A DNA stretch of 64,000 nt from Branchiostoma floridae (taxonomy: Eukaryota > Chordata > Leptocardii > Amphioxiformes > Branchiostomatidae). The notes under the pieces were generated by a model, which was not told the DNA's origin, searched no databases, and worked only from the letters and a program-made list of their open reading frames with translations. Where the stretch lies: positions 5,342,365-5,406,364 of the forward strand of contig NC_049990.1 in assembly GCF_000003815.2 (NCBI RefSeq), read 5' to 3'. A program made the position numbers and the translations under genes. Below are positions 1 to 11,019 of the stretch, piece by piece; position 1 is the first letter of the stretch, and every line of letters starts with the position of its first letter.

Positions 1-1031
1 AGTTAGAAAACAGGTTTATCCTAACTATATGAATTAATATGTAAAAAGGGGAGGAGGACGAATTTTCAAAAGTCCAATATCATACATGTAGGTACGATTG
101 AATTCAACACCATTCATGTGCATATCGTTAATTAGTTTAGTCTACAGACATTAAGATTAAAATTCTAATTCATTTAAGGGAGTTGGGTTTATTTTAGAAG
201 TACGTAATGGTTTTAGGACCTTGGCAACAAAAGCATTTATTGATTGAAAAATCTGTAACGTATTTCATGTGTGAAAATGTAGCTGTGTGCCAAGTAAGTT
301 CCGAAGCAATCGTTGTTCATATTTCATGGTATTAAGTGCAACGTGTGCATGTCTTTAATTAGTTTACAGTCGTTAGACTCCCAATTCATTTTCGGTAGTT
401 GGACTCATTTCCTAAGCTTATATTGATTTTCATTTCTACGAACTTGGCAATGGAAGTATTCCTTGATTGGAAAAGAGGAATTTATTTCATTTGTAGCAAT
501 ATTACGTAACTCAGTTGTGTGCCAAGTATGTTCCAGAGTAAGATTTTTCCATACATTAAAGTATTGATAATCTATGAAATCAGATAAATCAGGCTCCATA
601 TCTCTAATGGCAATGTAGATCAAATACGCTAGATACATTAATGCTTACAGAGAATAGTCTCATCAGCAAAAGCTTCAGTTGCCCACGATTTCAATCGCTT
701 AAATATATGATCATAGGAGGAAAAGCAAGCAGTAAATGGCATGAGTAAAAACTTCCAAAAAAACATGTCACATGCTGTAAATGCTAAAGGGTGTAAATTA
801 TCATTGATATGAGGTGAATTGGTACTTTCCATGCAAATACCGAGTGGGTCCTTAAGTTTAGCTGTGTCTGTTCTGTGACTTCTTGACTTCTCACACACTC
901 AAAAGGCTAAAGACTGGAAAGTATCATTGATATGGGTGAATTGGTAAGTTTTATATTGATATCTTTCAGCACAAACACCAAGCAGATCGTTATTAACTGT
1001 GTCTTTTCTGTGATTTGTTCTTACCTTACAG
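1..1031. repeat. AT-rich intron with diverged tandem duplications
   Basis: No coding sequence was recognised here. About 85-290 and 305-545 are two diverged copies of one segment; both contain a 'ttaattagttta' stretch and later 'gtgtgccaagta.gttcc'. A second pair lies at about 780-890 and 901-1020, sharing 'tatcattgatat' and 'gtgaattggta'. The stretch ends in a splice acceptor (ttaccttacag), so I read it as the last intron of the gene that ends at 1897. Confidence 0.55.
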
Positions 1032-1897
1032 AAGAAGAAGATCTGAACGACCAGACCAACCGAGCCGCCGCGCTGGACTTTCTGGCAGACCTCCGCAGAC
1101 GACACAACGACGCTCAGCCCCTCAACATCTTCGAAGACTCCGACTCCAAAGAGGAGGAGGAAGACGAAGAAGAAGATGAAGAAGATCAGAAGGATGAAGA
1201 GGATGGAGAAAGAAAGAAAGAAGAAGACAAGAAGGGAGAGAAGAAAGAAGCCGCCAAACAACAGTGTCCCCCCAAGTCGTCCAGCAGACCGTGGGACCCG
1301 GAAGGCCGTGTGGGCAGACACAACCTCCCCCCTCCTCCCCCGATGATGTTGATAAACCCCCCGCTCAGCGTCCACTCCTCCCTCTCCAAGCGCCCCATGC
1401 AGAGCGTCCCCCTCCCGAAGACGTCCGGCAGCGCGGCTCTACCCAAGGCGGAGGTGAGACCATCCGTCGGCAACACCGCCCCGGACACCACCTACTTCAG
1501 ACCAACCTTCCAGCCCAGATGGAACCGCGCCGGCGACCACCAGGGAGGGAAGACGGATGTTGGAACGGCCGGTGCCCCCCCTCCGGACAATGGGAACAAA
1601 CCGGACAGCGCGTCGCGCTGGATGAGCGGGACCTACACCATGCCGGAGTACAGAGTCGGCCAGAAGAGGAAGGCCTCTCGACCCACAAGGCAGGCCTCAG
1701 ATGTTGGCCAGAAGGAACAGCCTGCCGCCATGGGCCTCCAACATCTCCAGTGGTATGATGATGAGGATGATGAAGATGACGATGCGGTACCCACTGGTGT
1801 ATCTTGGGAAGCCTCAACAGAGCGGCCTTCAGAGGATACCTCTTCACACACAGCAAAGAAGGCTAAGAAGAACATTCGCCCGCGTCATGATGACTAG
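1032..1897 (+). CDS. Terminal coding exon of an unidentified acidic, proline-rich protein
   Basis: This is an open frame of about 288 codons preceded by a good acceptor (ttaccttacag ending at 1031) and closed by TAG at 1895-1897. The intron phase implies one base from the previous exon, giving a Glu. The product starts with a short helical-looking part (AALDFLADLRRRHND), then a long Glu/Asp/Lys-rich run, then a Pro-rich part with a PPPPPMM stretch. Near the end are basic clusters (KRKASRPTR and KKAKKNIRPRHDD) flanking an Asp/Glu run (DDEDDEDDD). The composition suggests a disordered nuclear protein. I do not recognise the family. The upstream exons are outside the window. Part of the open frame before 1032 belongs to the intron and should not be annotated as protein. 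Confidence 0.6.
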
Positions 1898-4800
1898 CGA
1901 TAGGAACGTTTGAAACTTAGGGGAAACATTTAGGGAACCTATCACTGATCACGATCAGTCTTAATTATATGATATACATTCAAACCTTACATAGCAAAAG
2001 CAGTCCTTGTCAGATGAACAACAGACATATAGCAAAATGTCAAACTTGCTAGGAGGTCTAGCTCGTGTTTGACACTGAAAAGCAGTTCTGTTACCAGCTA
2101 CTTAGATACAGATATTTGTCACAAACAGATAGTTTACCATCCTCACATACATGTACACTTTCATTAATGATAAAAATGTATGGTACGTTTCCTTTTTACT
2201 TTGTAATGGGGTATTTTTTGTACAAGTGTTTGAATAGACTTGGAATTACAATTTTTGAAATATTGTTACATCTTTGTGTTCCAGTTTTAAGGAACTTTTG
2301 AAATGATGCAAGTTAAATGCATGTTTATTTTGCATTTTTGTAAATTATATAATTTCTATTCAATTAGACTTTGAATTTGCAATAGGGAGATACCATGTTT
2401 TTTTTTACTATTGCATTATATCTTGATGTGCCAATGTATATATATTTGCTTTTGAGTGAGATTGTAATCATAACTTTTCGTAGTAAGGTAGGAATTCAAA
2501 AGATATTGTTCAATAAGGTATCAAAGCTACCATCAGCCAGTTTGCATGGTTTCCATTTCCTTTTAATTGCTGTGGTTTTAAGCTATCAAGATTGAAGTTA
2601 GTGTGAACAAATTGAAGAAACATCGAATCATGTTCTTGAGCGTAAAAACAGAAACAAGAGCTTTTGTTCAAGAGATTGAATGCGTAGTGTCACCTTTAAG
2701 TATTTATTACAAAGATCTTGCCAATGTTTTTGTGTAACAATATTCAAGTGTAACTTTCAACATCAAGGAAAACATTTCATGATGAACAGCACTGGTCATG
2801 GAATGGTCGACAATCCACCGACTCTATGATGTCACAATTATGCAGATAGAACACATGACTTGTTGATCAGTGGATCATAAGTTGCAGAAAGTTTATGGCG
2901 TCCCCCGTCTCAATTAAGGGCTGGGTTATTATTCCTCACAATCATTCCTTTATACAGACGGAGGATGCCGTAAACTTTCTGCAACTGTTGATCCACTATT
3001 CCTCTTTGCTGTAAATTACAGTTGAATCTTACTACAGAATGAGTTTTACTAATATAGACAAACATTCTAGTAAATTTCTGCTTGGTTTAACGGTTTAAAC
3101 TCTCTACAGAGCAAATACAAGACATAGAACCCTTGGGGATGGACCCCTTGTAGTGAGACTGGCTCCACTCTGAAGGGTGATGTAACAATACACAACATGG
3201 AGTAATGAGACTTTTGCCTGGGCTTTTTAACAAGCATGTACTAATAATGAAAGCAGGACACTCAGATGTTTCATTTAAAGCATGTAAATTGCCAGGACAC
3301 ACCCTTGAAGCCAGAGCAAGCCGGTTCTTTTAATGAAATTATATTAGTCCATTACTATATTGTAGTTGTTACGTATTGGACTATTGTACTTGTGCATGAC
3401 GTGATATTAGAGAGACTACTAGATCCTCTCTTTGTGTGTATATGCTGATCATGAATGAACAGTATCCCGAAAAGGGACATTTTTCTCTGACAATTACAAA
3501 CGACGTATCTTTGTGATGTTTATCTGATCTGTTGATGAGTTGTCAGGATAAGATAATAAACAATTGATGTATGAAACCGTGTTTTTAATGGTGTCATCAC
3601 TGTGGACATGTTTGAGTATTCTCCAAGCACAGAAAAGGCTGGATGGTTTTTAATTTCTATTTCGTCTTTTTGTTTTCTTTTTGGCAAGTGGACAACTAAA
3701 ACTGACAAGATAGAAAGCAAGATAAAAATACCTTAAAAAGTCCAAAACCACCCAGAGCCTTACCTCTGCTTGGAGAATAATGTTAAGGGATCACATACTA
3801 GTACACAGGCGGGACGCCTTATTTGGTGCCTCACATACCGACCATAACTCTCCCCAAATAAAGCGCAACTGGGCTCTGATATTTCACACTGGGTCTGTAT
3901 AAAGACATCACAAGCTTGTCCTTATAAAACCTGGTTTGATCAAAAATAAAATGTATATGATCATAATTTAGCAAATTTTATGTGCTGTGTTGAATTTGGA
4001 TGTTGTTTGGGACTTGCAAAATAACTTGTCCTCAAATCTTAAACATCTCTGAAAAACTGAGAAATCTACAAAATGTACTCGGCAAGCTCCACCATGCGTC
4101 CTGAGGTAGTACTGCAGGACGTCCACTGCAAAAATTGGCAAAATATTGCCTTGGCTGTTTTGGAAACCACTGGGTAGACTTGAACATATACATGTAGTGG
4201 TTCCTTTGTGCCAAATAGATCCGAGATATCAAAACTGGAAGTTCAACTGCAGTACCGTACTGTAGAAAGCTGCTAGGAGGCCCATTATTGAACTTGAACT
4301 TTGTATGTTGATGAAGGTTAAACAACCAGGTAATAAGATACACTAAATAATAGTCACTCAAGCAACTGGGTATGATTTTGAAAACAGATATGTGTTTCAG
4401 ATAGCATCTACTGTCTTTTGACACGCCATTTACAGCTCAAATTATGCTGTCCATAAACACAGGAAAGTGTAGGGGGAAATATTACAGAAAACCAAGACAT
4501 GTCATGCCAAACCAGCTGTCAACCAATCAGAGAATAGGCTTTCCGTTTTCAAAAGCTGTCTCGCATGTATAAGGGTAACCTCATAAATATTTATAAGCAG
4601 GTCTGTCAGGAACTAAGGGTGACGGTTGAAAGAAAAGAGTACATCCAGACCGGCAGTTTGGCTGTTGGATGTCCCTGCGTAGGAGGATGGATGCCCATGG
4701 CATAGTACCAAAGCAAATGCCAGAAGATTAGTGTTGCAGCGCCCCCTGTTGAACCATGGTGCAGGTGCACTTAAGAAAGTGCATCATGTTACCAGAGCCT

Positions 4801-5383
4801 AGCCAACGAACTATATCTATCTTAAATTTGAAAAATTAGCTTAATCTCTGCCTAACATAAAAATGCATGTTGCAACTAAAGCATTACTATTGTCAAGGAG
4901 GTATAGTCTCTCTATAAACTCCTTGCTATTGCAAGGCATCACCAAAAATGATGCATGGGTTGAAGACAAATTTTAGGCCATTTTATTCTATGAAAGTTAA
5001 TTTGCCTTTACAGCATGGTGAACAGAATTATCAAAATTGATACATTGTACAAAATTGTTTGAAACTAGCTTCCAAGTTTACTTCGGATACCTTTTCTAAG
5101 ATCAAAGATACAATTTCAAACAAATATCATGTTCATACAAATACTTCAAATTGCCCTTTTTGCATTACATTTGTATTTAGTATATAAAACAACCTTTTTG
5201 CACTATCAAAATACATAACAATATGCAACCTTATTGGTAGATCCTTTTTGTCTAGTTATATGTAAAAGGGGTATTTTGACAAAATGTGGACACGACAAAA
5301 ATATGACAGAAAACATAGTCTACTCAAATAAAGGCACAGTTGTCACTTTACTGTTGTTCTTGCAATATTCTTTTTTGACTCTT
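1898..5383. other. Intergenic: probable 3' UTR, then repeats
   Basis: No gene is seen here. The first part (about 1898-3560) is AT-rich and probably includes the 3' UTR of the upstream gene; an AATAAA lies at 3555-3560. A fold-back sits at 2869-2997. At about 4190-4290 is a dispersed repeat whose reverse complement recurs at about 20540-20600 (shared 'gatatcaaaactgg' and 'gaaagctgctagg'). At 4360-4540 are degenerate pieces of the fold-back family described at 54946-55320. On the minus strand an AATAAA at 4982-4987 could serve RNASEH2B. Confidence 0.5.
2869..2997. repeat. Fold-back (inverted repeat) element
   Basis: The left arm (about 2869-2910) and right arm (2956-2997) are inverted copies. 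Both contain 'gttgcagaaagttta' in opposite orientations and end near 'agtggatca'. The spacer is about 45 bp. No coding potential was seen. It is probably a small non-autonomous DNA transposon or a remnant of one. Confidence 0.65.
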
Positions 5384-8300
5384 TTACTTCTTGTTTTTTG
5401 CAGCAGTTTTAGGTGAGAAGAAGCTGGATATGCTCTTCATGCCTGTTTTATCCACCTTACTGAGGGCTCTCTGTGCAGCTGTCATCTTTGTGTTCTGCAA
5501 AGAGAAATCAGGGCTTAGTGCATTGATTGAATGTGTCAACTTGTATTGCCACTGTTTATAATCATAAAGTGACATTTTATAGATGTAAATGTCCAACCCT
5601 GGCAAGACAGGGAACAAAGGATGCTAAACTGAAAGAGAGAAAGAGACAGAAACAGAAACATGGTTGCCCAGAGTCAAAATCATTACAATAAATTGAAATG
5701 GTAGTCTCTGTGCCAATTAAGGTATGATATGATATTTCTTACCCTTCACCCCAAACTACCAAAATGTATAAAATGACAGAAGAAATCCTTAAAAGGTTAA
5801 CACATTGTGTTCACTGAAATGTAAAATCATTTCTTATAATCTTTTCTTCTTCAGGCATGACTCTACCATAATGTAATGTCAATTCACTTAGACAAAAGAA
5901 CATCAGTAATAATAATCAACATCATGTAAACATTATTACATGAGTATATTTCTACTTCTTGACCAGCTCACCTTTGGTTTGTCATCTTTGACAGCAAATT
6001 TGCTGTAGTCTTCAGCTGCTTCTGGAATCTCTGAAGACAGTTTAGCTTTCTGAAACACAGAAATATTTATGGTTGGTAACTGCACAGAATTTTAACTTTT
6101 AGCACTGAATTTTTGCAAGATATAGCCTTGCTAGAAAGTGTGGTTACACAAACTAAAATTCCATGTTTTTGGTTACACCTCGATCAGAGGTATTGGTCTT
6201 TTAGCTTTAGGGAAGGATTGCATAATATTAGGAAGTGCATAAAATAATCACCTTTGCTGGAGGCTCACCACACTTGACTTCTTTTTTCTCAGGAAGCTTG
6301 ATTCTGTGAAATAGGAATGAACAATAAAATATAATCTTATTTCAAAAGATGTCAAAATCAGACAAATACATGACACTATATATTGGTGACAATATGGGAA
6401 ACAATCTATAAGAAATATTAGACATGTCAAAAATGCATCTCGCAATAAAAACATGTATCAAGAACACAATGGACATATTTAACATAAGTATAGATGAAGT
6501 CACAGGAACTTTCTACCTTGATAGCAAACAAGTGCATTACTATTACCTACAAAGACACCAACAAAGCACCTCAAAGCTATCTTCAACATGATGATGATTG
6601 CCATGATAACTTACCCCATGTGTTGAGTTAGCTGCTTACTAAGGTCTGCACTGATATAATCTGACACCAGTCCACAAGCATAGCGCAGGTAGTCATCTGT
6701 TAAAGACAAACAATAAGAAACCATAATTGCTTAATGTGTATAACATTTTTTTGTTTATCTCTATTTCTATTTGCTTTATTCCACACAGAATAACATAACA
6801 AACACACGATATATAGGTAACGAGTACCTGAAAAATCTGAAGATGAAATACAACAAAGAAAAGAAAAAACAACATTTCTATCATAAGAGCATTGAGGCAG
6901 AATATCAAATCAATCAATGTATATTTGCATAACCTATTGATTATATGTATGTGGGCATTGACTTGAAAACTGAGTATTCTTTCTGTATGGCCATATATTG
7001 TATACTGATCATCTACATCTAGAAACCATCTAAACATATTCATTGAATCCAGAACATTGGCCCTTCAAGATGAGAAAGGTTTTGTAACCATGGGAAACCG
7101 CAAAGGAGGTGGGGCAATGACATCAGAGAATGGATGGGCAAGCCACTGGCAGAGTGTTCCCACAGAGCCAGAGACAGGAGGGAGTGGAGGAGGCTGATAC
7201 TGTATGTTACCATAGTCCAGACCCTCAGGTATGAGAATGGGACTAGAGGTAAGTGTAAGTAAGTAAAGAGGAGAGGGATAAGCTCTGTCTTCCAATACCA
7301 TGCCCAAGACCCACTACCCCTAAAAAGAAGACTATGAGGACTTAACCTTTTTCAATGCCATACATGTACAATTATTACTTATTCTTACCTCTGGAAGCTT
7401 GCTCAGTTTTGAGACTGTGAGTGAATGTAAGCAGCTGTGCCCCTCCTGTCACCTTTACACTGCTGTCTGTCAGCTTGTCTGCTGCCTGCTCCACCTGGAA
7501 AACACAGACTTTCTTCATAATTTTTTTTTTTTTCATTTCAGCAATGCATCAATGCAGACACAATCCTTTGTACAAATTACTAAAATGCATAGTTACACAC
7601 TTATAATAATATACAAACAATTGACACACACAGAAAACATCTGCATAAGATCCACTGTCTGGTGCAGGAAGGATTTTTCACTTTAGCCTCAGATGCAGTT
7701 CATGAAAATATTGTTAGATGGGGTTGGTGAAAATGAACAAGGTGGCTAAACAAGATGGCTGAACATCCTTGCTTGGAAGATTCATCCGTAAGTTTTAACT
7801 AGTTGTAAGCCAAGAAAAAACACTACATGCAATCGGAATAGGGAGAATACAACACACAACATTGTTCACTCTGCAAAATATCTGTAGTTTTATCTCCTAT
7901 TGGAACAATAAACAACTAAAGTAGAAGCATTTACCTTCTGCTTTAACCATTTGAGAGTACGTTCCTCACTGTAACGACAAGCCCTCACATCACCTGACCC
8001 TGAAGTTAACAAAGGAATTATATACATAAGTAAAGGAATGAAAGAGAAGATCTCCTTTAATATGAATACAAAAAACACTTAAATCAAAGCCTTAGACTTA
8101 GAGTTAAAAGGTTCAACAGATATTTGAGGGTTTGCATAGGGGGTCCCAACAATGCTTTACGCTTAATTCAGAAGAGCACCCTACATATTATGATAAAATC
8201 GAAGGCAATTTTCTAAAATTTTGTCGCCTCACTTAGAATAAAAGCTTCCCCTGCAAATTATGGCAAATCAAAATGAGCTGCCTATGCCCTACAAAGAGCA

Positions 8301-10682
8301 TGTAGTCCCTCATACTTTGTATTATGTCTACATGATACTATAATTAGTAGCAGTATTTTTTAAGTTGATTAACCTTTGACATCACAGATGTGTTCCAAGT
8401 CAGATGTGTTGATGCAGCTCAACAACCTGGTGCATTCTGGGTACTGGTCATCTGATATCAGTTGGTCGATTGGCATGTACATCCCACTCTGGGAAAAAAA
8501 CAGTATATTTGTTAACATGAATTAAAGGTATTAGAAAGTGCTTCTTCAGTCAATGTTGTGCACAAAATATATGGCAAGATCTTTTTCACTAGCACATGTA
8601 GTCTAGTGGTTACTGGCCCTACTCCTGGACCAAGCAGTCATGAGTTTGAATCCCGGCTGTGTCACTCACTCAACATGTTACTTAGAAAGATCCTTAGGAC
8701 AGGACATTAAGCTGTGGTCCAGTTCATTCATTGTTTTATTTATTTATTGATCTTTAGGGTAGTCCCTTCAGTTAACGTAGTAACTGATTTCCAAGGGAGC
8801 CCTATATACATGTTCGCACAGCGACGGGTTATACCGCCCCTTACGGGGTGACACACCCGTCCGGGTGAATGATGTAGATCACCATGTGGCTGATACGAGA
8901 CAAAGGTCGCCAGGCCTCCATCCGGGTGATTTGAAGTGAATCACCAACTTCCGACAGAAGGATCTGCACCAACGCACACCGCATCATCGCACGTGTGGGG
9001 GTTCTTTAACGTGCATGGGGTATGGCTCTCCCCATACACGGGACCTCCATTTAACGTCCTATCCGAGGGGCGACTCATTTTTCACTTGAGTAAAGTGAGG
9101 AAAGTCGTGTTAAGTGCCTTTCCCAAGGGCACAAGACCGGCAACACGGCAGGCGGATTCGAACCGGCGACCTCTCGGTCACGGGCCGAATACACTACCAC
9201 TGTGCTACGCGGCCCCACATTGTGCTGCAGGAATTTTCCTGGTACAATATTAATGAACCTGCACATACTGTACATAGTGTCTCTGTCTTTAACAGTGGAA
9301 TTCAACTCACTTTTACCCTGTCAATACTATAGATTGAAGCACATGTACTCTGATGTACAATGCATTATATCTTAACTTACAAATTTGTCAGAAAGACAAG
9401 AGAGTACTGAGCTTACCTCATAGGCTTTTACTAGATATGGCAAGACCAGAAACAGGGGGTCAACTGGGGTCACCATGTGCAAGCTTCCATCTGAAACATT
9501 GAAATAGGATTTTGAAGGATATCATGTTATAACTAAATCTTAAACTTCATCCACAATACATCATAGAACATCATAGATTTTTTTTCTTTGTCTGCTTGTC
9601 AGTACTCTAATTTGCAGGTCTATCAGTCTAAATAAGTGCATGGCATGGATGCATCTATACTTAAGTGCTTGAAATGTACCGGTAGCAAAAAAAAATTATT
9701 TACAGGAATGATTTCAAGCTTATGGTTAGGAAGATGCACAGTGCAATATCACCTTGTTGAATAGACTCGCCGATGAACCAGGACCTGAATTCCTCCTGGA
9801 AAGCCAATACTTCCAGGACCTGCTGGTTCTCCTTGGAAAACAGGAACATGCCACTTTTCTCTGGGGAAATAGCAGCACAGAACTCATTAGAGGAATGGAC
9901 AAACAGCAGTCTTCCAAAATGTTAATGTAAAGTAAGGTTACGCTTTTTCTATGGTTGAGTGAGTGACTGAGCAAGTGATAACTGATGATAGTCCATCAAA
10001 GCTCTATCTCCATTGCTTACATTTATAGCCAGGGATACTAGGTTACACTTTACTCTTTGTAGTTAGTGTGTTGGGTTCTTTTTATATAGAGGTTTGACAC
10101 TTGAGGCTTCCCCAAACTCTGGACAAACAGCTCAAGTGGTATTCTGCAATCAACTGAACATTTCTGAAGCATGAAGGTTGAAAGGATCATCAAACTTTCA
10201 AAGTTGAAATAGACAAACCTGTTTTGGGATGTAGAAGCTTGACGAAAGTCGGTCCTCCATCTTGGCTTTCAGTAACTGAATCTGTATTAAAACAGACAAG
10301 CTTTAAAATTCTACTTAAACAAGTACCATTTCAAGTCCTTGGTATATCTTCAACGACTCTTTTCTTGCATGCAAATGTTTAAAAAATATCTTTATCACAA
10401 CAAACTTGCATTTTAAAGTATCTTTACTTCGTCTGGTTCTAAGTTTCCTTAGATTTCCGTACGTTACTTTACCAATATCAAACCTTTGTTTACACGCTCT
10501 AAACGCCAATTCCTGAGCGGTCAACTACATTTTGTACAGTACAGTGCTAGGGGATAAAATATCCGTGAAACGAAATGAATGGGGGAGGGGGGCGACAAAC
10601 CTGGCACTACCACGACCCACTGGTCTTTCTCCTCGCTACCAGAGCCTCTTCCCTTCTCACCGCTTCCCCTTCTCGGTGGCAT
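5384..10682 (-). CDS. RNASEH2B: Ribonuclease H2 subunit B, 11 exons
   Basis: Non-catalytic subunit of the nuclear RNase H2 heterotrimer, which removes ribonucleotides and RNA:DNA hybrids. Exons in coding order: 10601-10682, 10219-10281, 9753-9860, 9417-9490, 8374-8488, 7935-7999, 7389-7494, 6615-6696, 6252-6303, 5972-6049, 5384-5494 (stop TAA). All junctions are GT-AG and in phase. The total is 936 nt, 311 aa; the human protein is 312 aa. Matches to the family as remembered include HMVTPVDPLFLVLPYLVKAYE-like sequence in exon 4, YSEERTLKWLKQK in exon 6, DDYLRYACGLVSDYI in exon 8 and KMTAAQRALSKVDKTGMKSI in exon 11. The PCNA-interacting motif MKSISSFF falls at residues 294-301, next to the C-terminus as in human. 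The ATG at 10682 opens the only frame joining exon 2. The gene is head-to-head with RPP38. Introns hold SINEs, most clearly at 8600-9216. Confidence 0.95.
8600..8720 (+). mobile_element. tRNA-derived SINE fragment
   Basis: The segment starts with an A-box-like 'tagtctagtggttact' and carries a B-box-like 'gagtttgaatcccgg' about 45 bp later, the layout of a tRNA-derived SINE head. It then runs into 'gacaggacattaagctgtgg'. It lies in RNASEH2B intron 4, directly next to a second SINE on the opposite strand. Confidence 0.6.
8723..9216 (-). mobile_element. Long tRNA-derived SINE
   Basis: Read on the minus strand, the 5' end at 9216 begins with a tRNA-like head: an A box (tagcacagtggtag) and a perfect B box (ggttcgaatcc). 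Downstream is a body containing 'cacgttaaagaaccc', a core motif seen in many invertebrate SINEs, and the 3' end is an (AAAT)n-like tail at 8733-8750. The length is about 490 bp. Degenerate relatives sit in INTS6 introns at 41840-42070, 42730-42910 and 47480-47625. It lies in RNASEH2B intron 4 and does not interrupt an exon. The tRNA-like head is too diverged to call a functional tRNA. Confidence 0.8.
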
Positions 10683-11019
10683 CTTCTTACTCAGCAAGCC
10701 TTACTATCTTCTACTCGAAAGTTTCCGCAGGATTTTTAGTTGTGCGACACGGCAACAGGTATCAAAATCAATCCACTAAATTTTCCCGCGGTTTCTTACC
10801 CTTTGACCCTCAAAACTTATGCCACTATACTTTGGAGGGGTATAATAACGATTTACAGATTTTATTTTAGTTCTGGGTTTGAGATGTGATATAATTAAGA
10901 AAAAAAAGTTTGTAAAATTAATTATTAGTTGTTATAGGCATAATATCAGCGTTTGGATGATATTAGACTATAAAGAAAATAAATTTACCCCCTCTTCTCC
11001 AAATAGTGGTCTAGCCAGC
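10683..11019. promoter_or_regulatory. Shared bidirectional promoter region of RNASEH2B and RPP38
   Basis: The 337 bp between the two divergent start codons must hold both 5' UTRs and core promoters. The middle is AT-rich (about 10880-10985) with no convincing TATA box for either gene. An 'atggcggca' that resembles a YY1 site overlaps the RPP38 start codon, a common arrangement in TATA-less housekeeping promoters. Promoter function is inferred from geometry. Confidence 0.6.

Noticed and set aside
1186-1856. Minus-strand frames opposite the first exon
   Set aside because: They are shadows of the G+C-rich, Glu- and Pro-rich plus-strand exon, which has an acceptor and better composition.
9150-9216. 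tRNA gene on the minus strand
   Set aside because: A and B boxes are present, but the sequence continues into a SINE body and tail and does not give a clean cloverleaf end; it is a SINE head.
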